In this document: one piece after another, positions 1 through 8,053 of the stretch
Layout: every line of letters starts with the position of its first letter
Position numbering within the stretch: position 1 is the first letter of the stretch
Source: Pseudomonas putida
GTDB lineage: Bacteria > Pseudomonadota > Gammaproteobacteria > Pseudomonadales > Pseudomonadaceae
Assembly (NCBI RefSeq): GCF_028682475.1
Contig: NZ_JANHLE010000007.1
Span: 62,001-126,000 of the forward strand
DNA length: 64,000 nucleotides
Direction: 5' to 3'
Program-made: the position numbers and the translations under genes
Notes under the pieces: model-generated
What the model was told of the DNA's origin: nothing
What the model saw: the letters and a program-made list of their open reading frames with translations, nothing else
Database searches by the model: none

Positions 1-1122
1 GCCCTCGGACGGCAGCGTGCGACGGATGTCGGCCACCAGCCGCTGCGGGTACACCGGGAAGCGGTCGTCGTCGGCACCTTCGGCGATCTGCACTTCGTTG
101 GCTTCGCGAATCGCCATCAGCCGGGTGAAGTCCCAGTGCGCAGTGTCACCCAGGCCCTCGGCGATCTGCCAGACCGCGTTGGCGATGTCGCCGATCACTT
201 CGATCTGCGGGAAGTACACGGCATCGACTTCGGCGGAACGGAAGTTGATGTGGATGACTTCGGTACCACCATGGACCATGAAGAACGGCGGCTTCTCAAT
301 CACGTCGTGGCCGATGTTGACGATCAGGTCGGCGGCTTCGACGGCACGGTGGACGAAATCACCGGAGGACAATGCGGCATTGCCCAGGAAGCGCGGGTTG
401 CGTTCGTCGACCACGCCCTTGCCCAGCTGGGTGGTGACGAAGGGAATACCGGTCTGGTCGATCAGCTGCTTGAGGACCTTGGCGGTCATCTTGCGGTTGG
501 CGCCGGCGCCGATCACCAGGATCGGGCTACGGGCGGCGCGCAGCTTCATGACCGCCGCCTCGATGGCGACGTGCTCGGCCAGTGGTCGACGGTGCAGGCT
601 TGGCGGTATCGGCAAGGCATCGGTCTGCTCGGCGGCAATGTCTTCCGGCAGCTCCAGGTGCACCGCGCCCGGTTTTTCCTCTTCCGCCAAGCGGAACGCT
701 TCACGCATGCGCGACGGGATGTTGTCGGCGGACGCGAACTGGTGGGTGTACTTGGTGATGGGGTCCATCATGCCGCACACGTCGATGATCTGGAACCGGC
801 CCTGCTTGGACTTCTTGATCGGTTTCTGCCCGGTGATCATCAACATCGGCATGCCACCCAGATAGGCGTAGGCCCCAGCGGTCACCAGGTTGGTCGCGCC
901 TGGGCCCAGGGTCGACAGGCTAACGCCGGTCTTGCCGGTCAGGCGGCCATAGGTGGCGGCCATGAAGCCGGCGGACTGCTCGTGACGGGTCAGGACCAGT
1001 TTGATCTGCGACTTGCGCAGCGATTCGAGCAAATCGAGGTTTTCTTCACCAGGGATGCCGAACACATACTCGACCCCTTCGTTTTCCAGGCATTGCACAA
1101 CGACATCGGCGGCCTTGGCCAT
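1..1122 (-). CDS. Acetolactate synthase-like ThDP-dependent enzyme, 5' part
   Basis: This is the first 374 residues of a thiamine diphosphate-dependent enzyme; the 3' end lies outside the window (family members are about 550 residues). The N-terminal pyrimidine-binding domain is clear: FGIPGEENLDLL near residue 21, the ThDP-activating glutamate E48 in LTRHEQSAGF, and the GVSLSTLGPGATNL stretch that follows. The central domain begins around residue 190 (ILVIGAGANR). The sequence fits catabolic-type acetolactate synthase (two pyruvate to 2-acetolactate), but relatives such as oxo-acid decarboxylases share these motifs and the deciding C-terminal domain is absent. ATG at 1122 is preceded by AGGTGA eight bases upstream. 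No small regulatory subunit gene is next to it, which fits a catabolic rather than an IlvB-type enzyme. Confidence 0.85.
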   Translation of the reverse strand, partial: MAKAADVVVQCLENEGVEYVFGIPGEENLDLLESLRKSQIKLVLTRHEQSAGFMAATYGRLTGKTGVSLSTLGPGATNLVTAGAYAYLGGMPMLMITGQKPIKKSKQGRFQIIDVCGMMDPITKYTHQFASADNIPSRMREAFRLAEEEKPGAVHLELPEDIAAEQTDALPIPPSLHRRPLAEHVAIEAAVMKLRAARSPILVIGAGANRKMTAKVLKQLIDQTGIPFVTTQLGKGVVDERNPRFLGNAALSSGDFVHRAVEAADLIVNIGHDVIEKPPFFMVHGGTEVIHINFRSAEVDAVYFPQIEVIGDIANAVWQIAEGLGDTAHWDFTRLMAIREANEVQIAEGADDDRFPVYPQRLVADIRRTLPSEG

Positions 1123-1240
1123 TTTGCTTATCACCTATAATTTATTTGACTGCAATGCATAAGCTGCAAGTGGACTTAGCCACTCAGCGACTACTATCCA
1201 GGACCCGATTTGAATAGGGCCCTAGTGAGGATTGGTGAAA

Positions 1241-2545
1241 TCAGAAGTTGTACTGGTAATTGAAGTACAGCCGGTCAGCATTATGGGTCAGGATACCTGC
1301 GGGGCCACGGCTTGCGGTAAATCGCGTAATACCATCAGGTGAACCCTGGGTCTCGAATTCTTCGTGCAACCAAATAGCACTGAAACCTTTGAGATACCCT
1401 TGGAATGCATATTGCAATACGGTCTGAAGGTCGTTACGCGAGAAACCGTTGTAGCCTGCTGCATGGGTGGACATTGCATAATAGGTATCAAACGTGAGGC
1501 CCGGCATGCCAAGCCCTGCGAAATTCACACCCGCGCTGACCTTGTACATCTCTTCATTTTTCAAACCAAAGTAGTAAAACGCTTTGGCACTGCTATCCCA
1601 CGTGCCATGATCCTTTGCAAAAAACAAACGATCGTAGTCATCACCCCAAACTTTGTTGTAGTTAAATCCGACATAGTAGGGCCCGGCACGGTACTTAACC
1701 GAAAGGTCCATGTAGCGCGCGTCATGGTTCTGTTCAGGCTCGTACAGGCCTTTCACACCACCATATTCAAACAACTTGCCGGCATCCTGCTGATTGCCGA
1801 CGGTTGCATAGACATCAATACCCCGGCCCGAGCCGAGATCAAAGGTGTGCTCGGCTTTTGCCATCGTTTCGCGCAAATAGTCGGCGGACTCTGCATATTC
1901 TGTACGCAGCGTGCTACCGACTGGCGTTTTCCAAGAAAGCGCATACAGTCGAAGATCATCGATTTTATCGCCGCGGAAGTTTGTCAGCTCATCCCCCCAG
2001 CCGTTTTCCTGACGCGGGCTGAATGCATGAATGCGGCTGTAGCGCGCCTCTACCGAACTCACTCGATACGCGAGGTCATAACCGACCGTTGCGGCAGGAA
2101 GAATACGCGTAACGTCATCACGATATTGGCCGTAGCGGCGGATCTTTTTGCCCGCGCCGACATTCAATTCGCCTGCATCGCCAGTGAACTTGCTACGCAG
2201 ATAGGCCTCCAGCGGTTTGGCGGTGCCGTGCGGATCTGTCACCGAGCGTCGTGCTTCCAGGTTACTGATGCTGGTAGTGTTTTCTCCAATATTCAGATCG
2301 TTGGCCAGACCGTAGCTGTAGTCGACACCCAACAGGTCGTGGTACCAGCCCGAGTTAAAGCTCAACTGGGCAGCTTGCACCCATTCGTCCCGGGTCGGGC
2401 CTACGCCACCACCATCGTTTTCATTCCAATAGAACTGGCTGTAACGCAGAGATGTTTTGCTGTCCTCGATAAATCCGGCAGCCTGGATGCCCGTAGCCAG
2501 CAGGCAACAACCCAATCCAGCCAGAACGCTCTGTTTAATCAGCAT
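1241..2545 (-). CDS. OprD-family outer-membrane porin
   Basis: A 434-residue outer-membrane porin of the OprD family, which lets small carboxylates or amino-acid-like solutes into the periplasm. The signal peptide (MLIKQSVLAGLGCCLLATGIQA) precedes the typical mature start AAGFIEDSKTSLRYSQFYWNEN. The C-terminus ends in alternating aromatic residues (YFNYQYNF) with the terminal Phe needed for outer-membrane assembly. The ATG at 2545 is chosen because AAGAGGTAG lies just upstream; an in-frame extension to 2608 would bury the signal peptide. It is the last gene of a likely operon with the amidase and MFS permease, separated from the amidase by 126 bases that could hold a promoter of its own. Its substrate is probably the amide or acid handled by those genes. 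Confidence 0.93.
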   Translation of the reverse strand: MLIKQSVLAGLGCCLLATGIQAAGFIEDSKTSLRYSQFYWNENDGGGVGPTRDEWVQAAQLSFNSGWYHDLLGVDYSYGLANDLNIGENTTSISNLEARRSVTDPHGTAKPLEAYLRSKFTGDAGELNVGAGKKIRRYGQYRDDVTRILPAATVGYDLAYRVSSVEARYSRIHAFSPRQENGWGDELTNFRGDKIDDLRLYALSWKTPVGSTLRTEYAESADYLRETMAKAEHTFDLGSGRGIDVYATVGNQQDAGKLFEYGGVKGLYEPEQNHDARYMDLSVKYRAGPYYVGFNYNKVWGDDYDRLFFAKDHGTWDSSAKAFYYFGLKNEEMYKVSAGVNFAGLGMPGLTFDTYYAMSTHAAGYNGFSRNDLQTVLQYAFQGYLKGFSAIWLHEEFETQGSPDGITRFTASRGPAGILTHNADRLYFNYQYNF

Positions 2546-2671
2546 GAATCTACCTCTTGTTCTTAGATTTTTAGCGCATAAGTCAACGCTCGGGCGAAAT
2601 GCGCACATCTCGCCCGTCGATACTTGGTGGATCGCAATCAGTTTGTTTTTTTGCTACCGGCGGCGGCAGCG

Positions 2672-4126
2672 CTACAGAACGCTTGCGGGTGCCTGGAAGG
2701 AATGCCACTCCAGCTCAAGCCACTGGGCGAAGCGCAGCGCGGCATGATCGGCAAACGCCGGGGCGATAATCTGCGCTCCGAAAGGCAGCCCGCGAGGGTC
2801 GAGGCCCAATGGAATCGCTGTTGCCGGTAGCCCTACGACACCGGGGTAGCCCGCCCAGAACATGGAGTCGGTGCTTTCCTGAGGCTGCCCATTGACGTCG
2901 AGCATTCGCTCCCAGCGCTCGCCCTGCTGGTTGTGCGGGAAGGCTGGGGTGGTAGCGACCGGGCAGATCAGCAGGTCGAAATCCTCGAAGAATGCCTCCC
3001 ATTGCTGACTCAGCCTGGCCCGGCGCTGATCCCAGGCGAACCAGTCCCGGTGCGTGAGCGAAACCCCGCGGTAGTGGCAGGCCCGGTAGCTCATATCGGC
3101 CGGATCCAGTCCGCTGGCGACCTTCTGGGCCGCTTCATAGGCCTCGTCGGAGAAGAATGCGCCGGTCGCCGCCCGCACCTGGTGCAGGTACACGGCGCGG
3201 GCCTCCACACTGTCGACCGGACGGTGGCTCTCGCTGACATGGGCCACTTTTGGGCGCAGGAATGCTGCCAGCTCCTGCAATCGCTCCACGATCACGTTAG
3301 AAACGCGGGCCACTGGGTCGTCGCAGATGACGGCAATACGCAGCGCTGCGACCGGTCGCCCGCCGCATTTCCACTCCGTATTCCGCCAACCGTGGCGGCC
3401 AAAGCTTTGGGCAAGTGGCGCGAGGATGCTCATCGCCAGCTCGAGGTCAAATGCACTGCGCGCCATAGGCCCGGCTACACCAATATCCACGGAATCGATG
3501 CAGGTGATACCCGGCAAAGCATGGCCGGCCATCGGGACCAGACCCCATGTCGGCTTGTGGCCATAGACGCCGCAATAATGCGCCGGATTGCGGATGGATG
3601 CGCCGATATCGCTGCCCAGTTCGAGCGAGGTATAGCCGGCGGCCAACGCAGCGGCTGCCCCTCCCGAAGAGCCGCCCGGGCTAAGGCTCACGTCCCACGG
3701 GTTGTTGGTTGTCCCATAGACCGGATTGAAGGTCTGCCAGTCCGCCAGTGAGACAGGTACGTTGGTCTTGCCGAAGATGATCGCACCGGCATCGATCAGA
3801 CGCTGGACAGCCACGGCGTTAGTGCTGGCGATGTTGTTCCTGAACGCCTCATAGCCCCATGTAGTGGGCAGGCCAGCGACGTCGAAGGACTCCTTCACGG
3901 TGATTGGCAAACCATGCAGGGGCCCCCAGCTCACACCTCGAGCCCGGTCTGCGTCCGCTTCGGCGGCACGCGCAAAAGCACGCTCCACATCCAGCATCGC
4001 AACCGCATTGACTGCTGGGTCGGTCGCCGAGACACGGGCCACCTGGGTGCGCAGCAGCTCGACACTGGTCATTTCACCGTGCTCAAGGTGCTTCAAGAGC
4101 TGATGGACCGTCAGATAGTGATTCAT
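2672..4126 (-). CDS. Amidase signature family hydrolase
   Basis: A 484-residue amidase of the Ser-cisSer-Lys family, hydrolysing a carboxamide to acid and ammonia. All three catalytic residues are present with the canonical spacing: K78 in PITVKES, S153 in SPGGSSGG and nucleophile S177 in GSDIGASIRNPA (75 and 24 residues apart, as in fatty acid amide hydrolase). No GatA-type partner genes (GatB, GatC) are near, so tRNA amidation is unlikely. The ATG at 4126 has AGGTG placed correctly upstream; a GTG at 4135 would overlap that site. It lies 15 bases downstream of an MFS permease and upstream of an OprD porin, so the three probably import and hydrolyse one amide-containing nutrient. Confidence 0.93.
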   Translation of the reverse strand: MNHYLTVHQLLKHLEHGEMTSVELLRTQVARVSATDPAVNAVAMLDVERAFARAAEADADRARGVSWGPLHGLPITVKESFDVAGLPTTWGYEAFRNNIASTNAVAVQRLIDAGAIIFGKTNVPVSLADWQTFNPVYGTTNNPWDVSLSPGGSSGGAAAALAAGYTSLELGSDIGASIRNPAHYCGVYGHKPTWGLVPMAGHALPGITCIDSVDIGVAGPMARSAFDLELAMSILAPLAQSFGRHGWRNTEWKCGGRPVAALRIAVICDDPVARVSNVIVERLQELAAFLRPKVAHVSESHRPVDSVEARAVYLHQVRAATGAFFSDEAYEAAQKVASGLDPADMSYRACHYRGVSLTHRDWFAWDQRRARLSQQWEAFFEDFDLLICPVATTPAFPHNQQGERWERMLDVNGQPQESTDSMFWAGYPGVVGLPATAIPLGLDPRGLPFGAQIIAPAFADHAALRFAQWLELEWHSFQAPASVL

Positions 4127-4141
4127 TGGCTGCACCTGTGT

Positions 4142-5461
4142 TCAGCGATTGACTAACTGTTTGGGAATCAGGAGCACCGCGACGCTGCCCAGAGCGAGGC
4201 ATGCGGCGAGAAGGCCCAGGCCGAGCGACACGTTGCCCGTGGTCGCGGACAGCCAGCCAAACAACGATGGGCCACTGAATCCGGCCAGTTGCCCGAACGC
4301 GTTGACAAAGGCGAGACCGACAGTGGCCGCGACGCCCGACATGACTGCCGTAGGCAGATTCCAGTACAGCGCGTTGGCGATCACGTTGCCGCCGATGGCG
4401 CCGACACTGGCGATAAGCAGCAGTGTTGGGTTTTGCAGGGTGAACGGCATGACAGCCACGCTCAACGCACCGATGAAGGCGGGCACAGCGCAGTGCCAGC
4501 GACGCTCAACCAACGCATCAGAGGTACGGCCAAGGACCAGCATGCCGATGATCGCCAGCACATACGGCATCGCTACCATCAAACCGATGTCCACGGTGCT
4601 GGTCACGCCGGCGGTGCGCAACATCGAAGGCATCCAGAACGCCAGCGTGATACCGGCGAGGAACGCAAAGTTGATGAACGCCAGCAGCCAGACCAGCGGC
4701 ATGCGAAAGACATCGCGCACGCGGTGGGCACTGGAGTGCTTCACATCCTCGGCGACGCGCTGTAGAAGCCACTGCTGCTCATCAGCACTGAGCCAGTTAG
4801 CCTGTTTGATCGAGTCTGGCAACAGACGCAGGGTGAGCAGGCCGAGAATAACGGCCGGCACCCCTTCGATCAGGTAAAGCCACTGCCATGCCGCCAGGTC
4901 TCCCTGATTGGCGAAGGCTTTCATGACCCAGCCCGACAGGGGGCTGCCGAGAATGCAGGAAACTGGAATCGCCGCCATGAACAGGGTGATCACGCGGCTG
5001 CGTCGAGCGGCCGGATACCACTGGGTCAGGTACAGCATGACGCCGGGGAAGAAGCCCGCCTCGGCTGCACCGAGCAGCAGTCGCACAGCATAGAACTGGG
5101 TGGGCGTCTGAACGAACAGGGTGCAGATGGACAACAGTCCCCAGCTCACCATGATGCGGGCAATCCAGCGCCGTGCACCGACGCGTGCCAGCAACAGATT
5201 GCTCGGCACCTCCAGAAGGAAGTAGGTCAGGAAGAAAATGCCCGCACCCAACCCGAAAACAGCTTCGCTGAAACCGAGGTCAGACTGCATGCCGAGCTTG
5301 GCGAAACCGACGTTAATACGGTCAAGGAAGGCAAAGACGAAGCAGACGAAGAGGAAGCTGACAATGCGCCGCGTCACCTTGGTATAGAGGGCATCCTCGC
5401 GGGCTGGAAAGCCGTGGAGGACCGGCTCGGATGGAGCCTGGTTGTAGATCTGGGATTGCAT
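4142..5461 (-). CDS. MFS transporter, anion:cation symporter (ACS) type
   Basis: A 439-residue inner-membrane permease with about 12 hydrophobic segments. The first helix carries [15 protein letters not shown] and the region after it FFLTYFLLEVPSNLL, the signature of the ACS family (phthalate, hexuronate, tartrate and 4-hydroxyphenylacetate permeases), so the substrate is probably an organic anion. ATG at 5461 is favoured by a strong AAAGGAGATGTC immediately upstream; an in-frame start at 5509 lacks one. It is the first gene of the permease-amidase-porin unit and is divergent from the LysR gene at 5614. The sequence is related to the second ACS permease at 61134. Confidence 0.93.
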   Translation of the reverse strand: MQSQIYNQAPSEPVLHGFPAREDALYTKVTRRIVSFLFVCFVFAFLDRINVGFAKLGMQSDLGFSEAVFGLGAGIFFLTYFLLEVPSNLLLARVGARRWIARIMVSWGLLSICTLFVQTPTQFYAVRLLLGAAEAGFFPGVMLYLTQWYPAARRSRVITLFMAAIPVSCILGSPLSGWVMKAFANQGDLAAWQWLYLIEGVPAVILGLLTLRLLPDSIKQANWLSADEQQWLLQRVAEDVKHSSAHRVRDVFRMPLVWLLAFINFAFLAGITLAFWMPSMLRTAGVTSTVDIGLMVAMPYVLAIIGMLVLGRTSDALVERRWHCAVPAFIGALSVAVMPFTLQNPTLLLIASVGAIGGNVIANALYWNLPTAVMSGVAATVGLAFVNAFGQLAGFSGPSLFGWLSATTGNVSLGLGLLAACLALGSVAVLLIPKQLVNR

Positions 5462-5554
5462 GACATCTCCTTTCTTATTCGATAGCCAGAGGTCTCGGCA
5501 TCCCGCCATCGTAGAAATTCACTCCTGGTTTAACTACTGAATAGATTTCATAGC

Positions 5555-5571
5555 GAACACTTTTGGTGTTC
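5555..5571. promoter_or_regulatory. Inverted repeat in the divergent LysR/permease promoter
   Basis: GAACAC-TTTTG-GTGTTC is a perfect 6-base inverted repeat in the 152-base gap between the MFS gene (start 5461) and the LysR gene (start 5614). LysR-type regulators usually bind a short interrupted dyad next to their own gene, so this is the likely operator controlling both directions. The binding protein is inferred. Confidence 0.5.
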
Positions 5572-5613
5572 ACTGAAGGCTCTTAATCGGACGCTGCCAT
5601 AGGGGCCAACCAG

Positions 5614-6537
5614 GTGAAGAACAGTCAACTACGGGTTTTTGTCGCGATTGCCGAGCACGGCACCATCCGGGCGGCAGCCCGGTCCCTGGCGCTGTCTCAG
5701 ACAGCCGTCACGAAGTCGCTGAGGGAACTGGAGCTTGATCTCCAGGTACCGCTGCTGAGTCGAAGCCCACAGGGCGTACGCCTGAATGAAGCCGGGCTGG
5801 AGCTGCTCAGACGAGCCAAGCTCATCCTGGCCGAGGTGGGGGACGCACGGGCAGCCATCCAGAGCCTGTCAGGCCAGGGCGTGGCGCGGGTTCATGCAGC
5901 GGTGACGCCCGCATTCTCACTGCTTTGCCTGCCCGATGCGCTACAGCGCTTTCATAACCGTTACCCCGACGCCCGGCTGACCATCCGCGACGCCTTCGTG
6001 TCAGAAATGCTGCCGATGCTGCGCGATGGGACGATTGATGTGGCCATAACGTCCTTGTTACCGGAAGTGCTCGGCGCGGACCTGAGCTACGAGCCTCTGG
6101 GGGAAGTCGCCGTGGCGATCTCTGCCCGCACCGGCGCCTTCAGCCGAGACGCTTATCGTCTGGCCGATTTGACCGGGTCGGTCTGGCTGCTCGACCATTC
6201 GCACGGCGGCACCAGCGAAAGGGTTCGCCGGTGGTTCGCCGAGCACAATGTGCCCTTGCCGCTCCAGATGATCGAATGCCCTTCATCCATGGCCTCGCTC
6301 GTGCTCACAACCCAAGGCAAGGCGATCGCCCCAGTTCCGCAGGCCATACTTTCTCTACCGTGGCTAGCGCCCTTGTTGAGTGAGATCCCCCTGGAAGAGC
6401 CACTGCCGACGATGCCTATCGGGTTCGTCAAGCGCAAAGGTTATGTACTCGACGCTCCAGTCAGTTGGTTTGTCGAATCTGCCCGTCTGGCAATCGCGGC
6501 AGTGCCCGGTCTGAACCTTGACAGGCTGAGCGAATGA
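5614..6537 (+). CDS. LysR-family transcriptional regulator
   Basis: A 307-residue LysR-type regulator. The winged helix-turn-helix is at residues 3-62 (LRVFVAIAEHGTIRAAARSL, then LSQTAVTKSLRELE), followed by the periplasmic-binding-like effector domain from about residue 90. The start is GTG at 5614 with AGGGG nine bases upstream. It is divergent from the MFS-amidase-porin unit and is the obvious local regulator, probably answering to the transported amide or its acid product. About 460 bases without a coding gene follow it. Confidence 0.93.
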   Translation: MKNSQLRVFVAIAEHGTIRAAARSLALSQTAVTKSLRELELDLQVPLLSRSPQGVRLNEAGLELLRRAKLILAEVGDARAAIQSLSGQGVARVHAAVTPAFSLLCLPDALQRFHNRYPDARLTIRDAFVSEMLPMLRDGTIDVAITSLLPEVLGADLSYEPLGEVAVAISARTGAFSRDAYRLADLTGSVWLLDHSHGGTSERVRRWFAEHNVPLPLQMIECPSSMASLVLTTQGKAIAPVPQAILSLPWLAPLLSEIPLEEPLPTMPIGFVKRKGYVLDAPVSWFVESARLAIAAVPGLNLDRLSE

Positions 6538-6745
6538 CGACTTGGGGTCGAGCGTTGCCGGTCGTGGATGACCGCTATCACCCGTTAGCGCCCCTTCTCG
6601 GAGGGCAGCTTTGGGTCGAAAGCAGCCTCTCACAATTGCATCCACTTGACGGCTATCGGATTACCAAAAGCCTTCAAGTACTCCTGCTTCTTTGATCGCT
6701 TTCGTCTCTCTGACCCGATAGCCCCTTGCCCTACCCCACCCACCA
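6538..6745. other. Intergenic stretch with short Pseudomonas-type repeats
   Basis: No gene is seen here. The segment carries the phrase GGCAGCTTTGGGTCGA near 6606, of a kind that recurs between Pseudomonas genes. The structured leader of the DUF3077-like gene begins just after it. Confidence 0.4.
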
Positions 6746-6760
6746 CGTTACTCTCCCCCA

Positions 6761-7000
6761 GTCGCTGCCAATTCAGCGACCGGGTTTAGCAGCCTGTCCA
6801 AAGATCAAGGTGCAAACAGCGCCCGTTCTCGATCAACTGGCGCTTTTTTTATGCCGGTTGTCTCGTGTTATGGCGGCTGTGCGCGGGGCGCCTTCGTGCG
6901 CGCCGGGTTCCTTGATCCCTGGTCTGCTAACCCGCGTACAGCTGCCACCCATTTCGTTTAGCAGCGATGCGTGGCAGTTCCACTGATCAAGGAGCTCCAC
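6761..7000 (+). ncRNA. Structured leader, C4-antisense-like, copy A
   Basis: A 5' leader with three related segments. Upstream pair: GGGTTTAGCAG (6782-6792) and GATCAAGG (6803-6810). Middle pair, complementary to it: CCTTGATC (6910-6917) and CTGCTAACCC (6924-6933). Downstream pair, repeating the upstream one: GTTTAGCAG (6956-6964) and GATCAAGG (6985-6992). The last of these overlaps the Shine-Dalgarno AAGGAG (6989-6994) of the gene at 7002. Further hairpins are GTCGCTG/CAGCGAC (6761-6780), a GCGC stem (6888-6901), CTGCCAC/GTGGCAG (6942-6977) and a terminator at 6818-6850. The middle segment can thus pair upstream, or pair downstream and hide the ribosome site. Copy B keeps this plan with compensating changes. 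Phage P1/P7 C4 RNA works with a comparable set of targets; membership of that family is inference. Confidence 0.75.
6818..6850 (+). terminator. Intrinsic terminator inside the leader, copy A
   Basis: AGCGCC (6818-6823) pairs with GGCGCT (6839-6844) and is followed directly by a T run to 6850. It lies within the leader, between the upstream and middle complementary segments, so it may end a short RNA or attenuate the DUF3077-like gene. Confidence 0.7.
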
Positions 7001-7001
7001 A

Positions 7002-7343
7002 ATGACAAAACCCGTTCCCGATCCACCCTTAACTACCCAAACCAGCACCACCTTCGGCTCCTGCAACGGCAGCCACGACCCACTCTTCGCTGTCCGTGCC
7101 GGTGTCTCGTCCGAAGACGCCCTGGTCCACGCCTCCGTCCTGCTCAAAAGCGCCTACCAGACCAACGCCCACGCCTGTGAGATGGTCAATGCCGAGGTGC
7201 GCGGTTTGCGCTGGGCGACTGAACAATCGCTAGAGATGAGCCTCGCACTGGTCGAGGCGTTGCTGGACGAAGTCGAAGCGCGCTCGGCAACGGCAGCGTT
7301 GTTGCGCCGCTCGATGCAAGCAGGTCAATCGGCGGCGGAGTGA
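7002..7343 (+). CDS. DUF3077-like small protein, copy A
   Basis: A 113-residue soluble protein of unknown function. The phrases LFAVRAGVSSEDALVHASVLLKSA and EQSLEMSLALVEALLDEVE resemble the small Pseudomonas DUF3077/DUF6124-type proteins, which start with a Pro-rich segment (here KPVPDPPLTT). It contains no enzyme motif that I recognise and no membrane segment, and most of it is predicted helical. ATG at 7002 has AAGGAG seven bases upstream, inside the pairing segment of the leader. Copy B at 28383 differs at only two residues (R to L in GLRWATE, S to T in LRRSMQ). The perfect hairpin TGGGCCGC-CGAT-GCGGCCCA follows at 7360-7379 without a T run. Confidence 0.85.
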   Translation: MTKPVPDPPLTTQTSTTFGSCNGSHDPLFAVRAGVSSEDALVHASVLLKSAYQTNAHACEMVNAEVRGLRWATEQSLEMSLALVEALLDEVEARSATAALLRRSMQAGQSAAE

Positions 7344-7359
7344 TCGCCTGTGATTGGCC

Positions 7360-7379
7360 TGGGCCGCCGATGCGGCCCA
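7360..7379. other. Perfect hairpin after DUF3077-like gene A
   Basis: TGGGCCGC, loop CGAT, GCGGCCCA. The same hairpin (one base shorter) follows copy B at 28742-28759. There is no T run after it, so it may stabilise the 3' end of the RNA rather than end transcription. Confidence 0.5.
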
Positions 7380-7514
7380 ATCAACTACCGACGTTCGCGT
7401 TTTCAGCTCTTTGTGACAGGCTGGATTCGGCCAGAAGCAGCCGGTGGACGGAGCGATAGCAAATGAGTAGCTATGCTTGGCCTACTGCCGGATAGGCCCC
7501 AAAAGGAGTCCGCC

Positions 7515-7904
7515 ATGACCGTAGTCGATCGCCTCAGGTATTTACGCGTCGTTTTGGTTTTGGCTGGCCTCGCGTGCCTTGCTCTCTACCCACTTATGCT
7601 GTTCTGGCCGTCCGGCTGGGCCTGGCACGTCGGTCACTCGGACTACCCGATGATGATCGTTGGCATCTACGCAACACTTGGCGTGTTCTTGATCCTGGCC
7701 GCACGTGATCCATTCGCCAATCTGAGCCTCATCTGGTTCACCGTGTGGTCTAGCGCCGTACACGGCGCAATCATGGCCTTCCAGGCTATAACCCAGCCGG
7801 GGCAAATGGGGCATTTGACAGGTGACGTGCCGGCGCTCTTCATCGTGGCGGTTGCCTTGGCCATCTTGACGCCCCGCTCGGTACTGTCAGGATCGGGTCG
7901 ATAA
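7515..7904 (+). CDS. DUF6632-like integral membrane protein
   Basis: A 129-residue protein of unknown function with four hydrophobic segments (about residues 8-30, 42-62, 70-90 and 104-122) and almost no soluble part. It resembles the small four-helix DUF6632 membrane proteins. ATG at 7515 is preceded by AAAGGAG at ideal spacing, so the in-frame start at 7473 is rejected. It stands alone between the DUF3077 cassette and the TTC38-like gene, and nothing around it suggests a function. Confidence 0.75.
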   Translation: MTVVDRLRYLRVVLVLAGLACLALYPLMLFWPSGWAWHVGHSDYPMMIVGIYATLGVFLILAARDPFANLSLIWFTVWSSAVHGAIMAFQAITQPGQMGHLTGDVPALFIVAVALAILTPRSVLSGSGR

Positions 7905-8053
7905 CTGCCTGCCGCGAAGGTTTGCTAGCGGCCAGAAACAGTCATTCACGTTTCGTCGGAAAAGTGTCTCTGAGCCAAATTCGGGAGGGACAATCGAGAG
8001 CGATCTTCACATCTCGATCATAGCCACCCTCAGGGCGTGGTCAGGAGCAAGCC

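Larger units (their letters stand above)
6746..7440. repeat. DUF3077 cassette, copy A
   Basis: About 695 bases that reappear in the same orientation at 28129-28821. The match covers the RNA leader, the whole gene, the GGGCCGC hairpin after it and a tail ending in GGCCAGAAGCAG (copy A) or GGCCAAAAGCAG (copy B). The coding part is almost unchanged, while the leader has diverged in a compensatory way. Confidence 0.85.

Noticed and set aside
1364..2566. Open frame of 400 residues antisense to the porin
   Set aside because: The minus strand encodes a complete OprD protein with signal peptide and terminal Phe; the plus-strand frame has no recognisable domain.
6840..6960. Short coding frames inside the DUF3077 leaders
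   Set aside because: The segment is explained by RNA pairing; changes between the two copies follow base pairing rather than codons.
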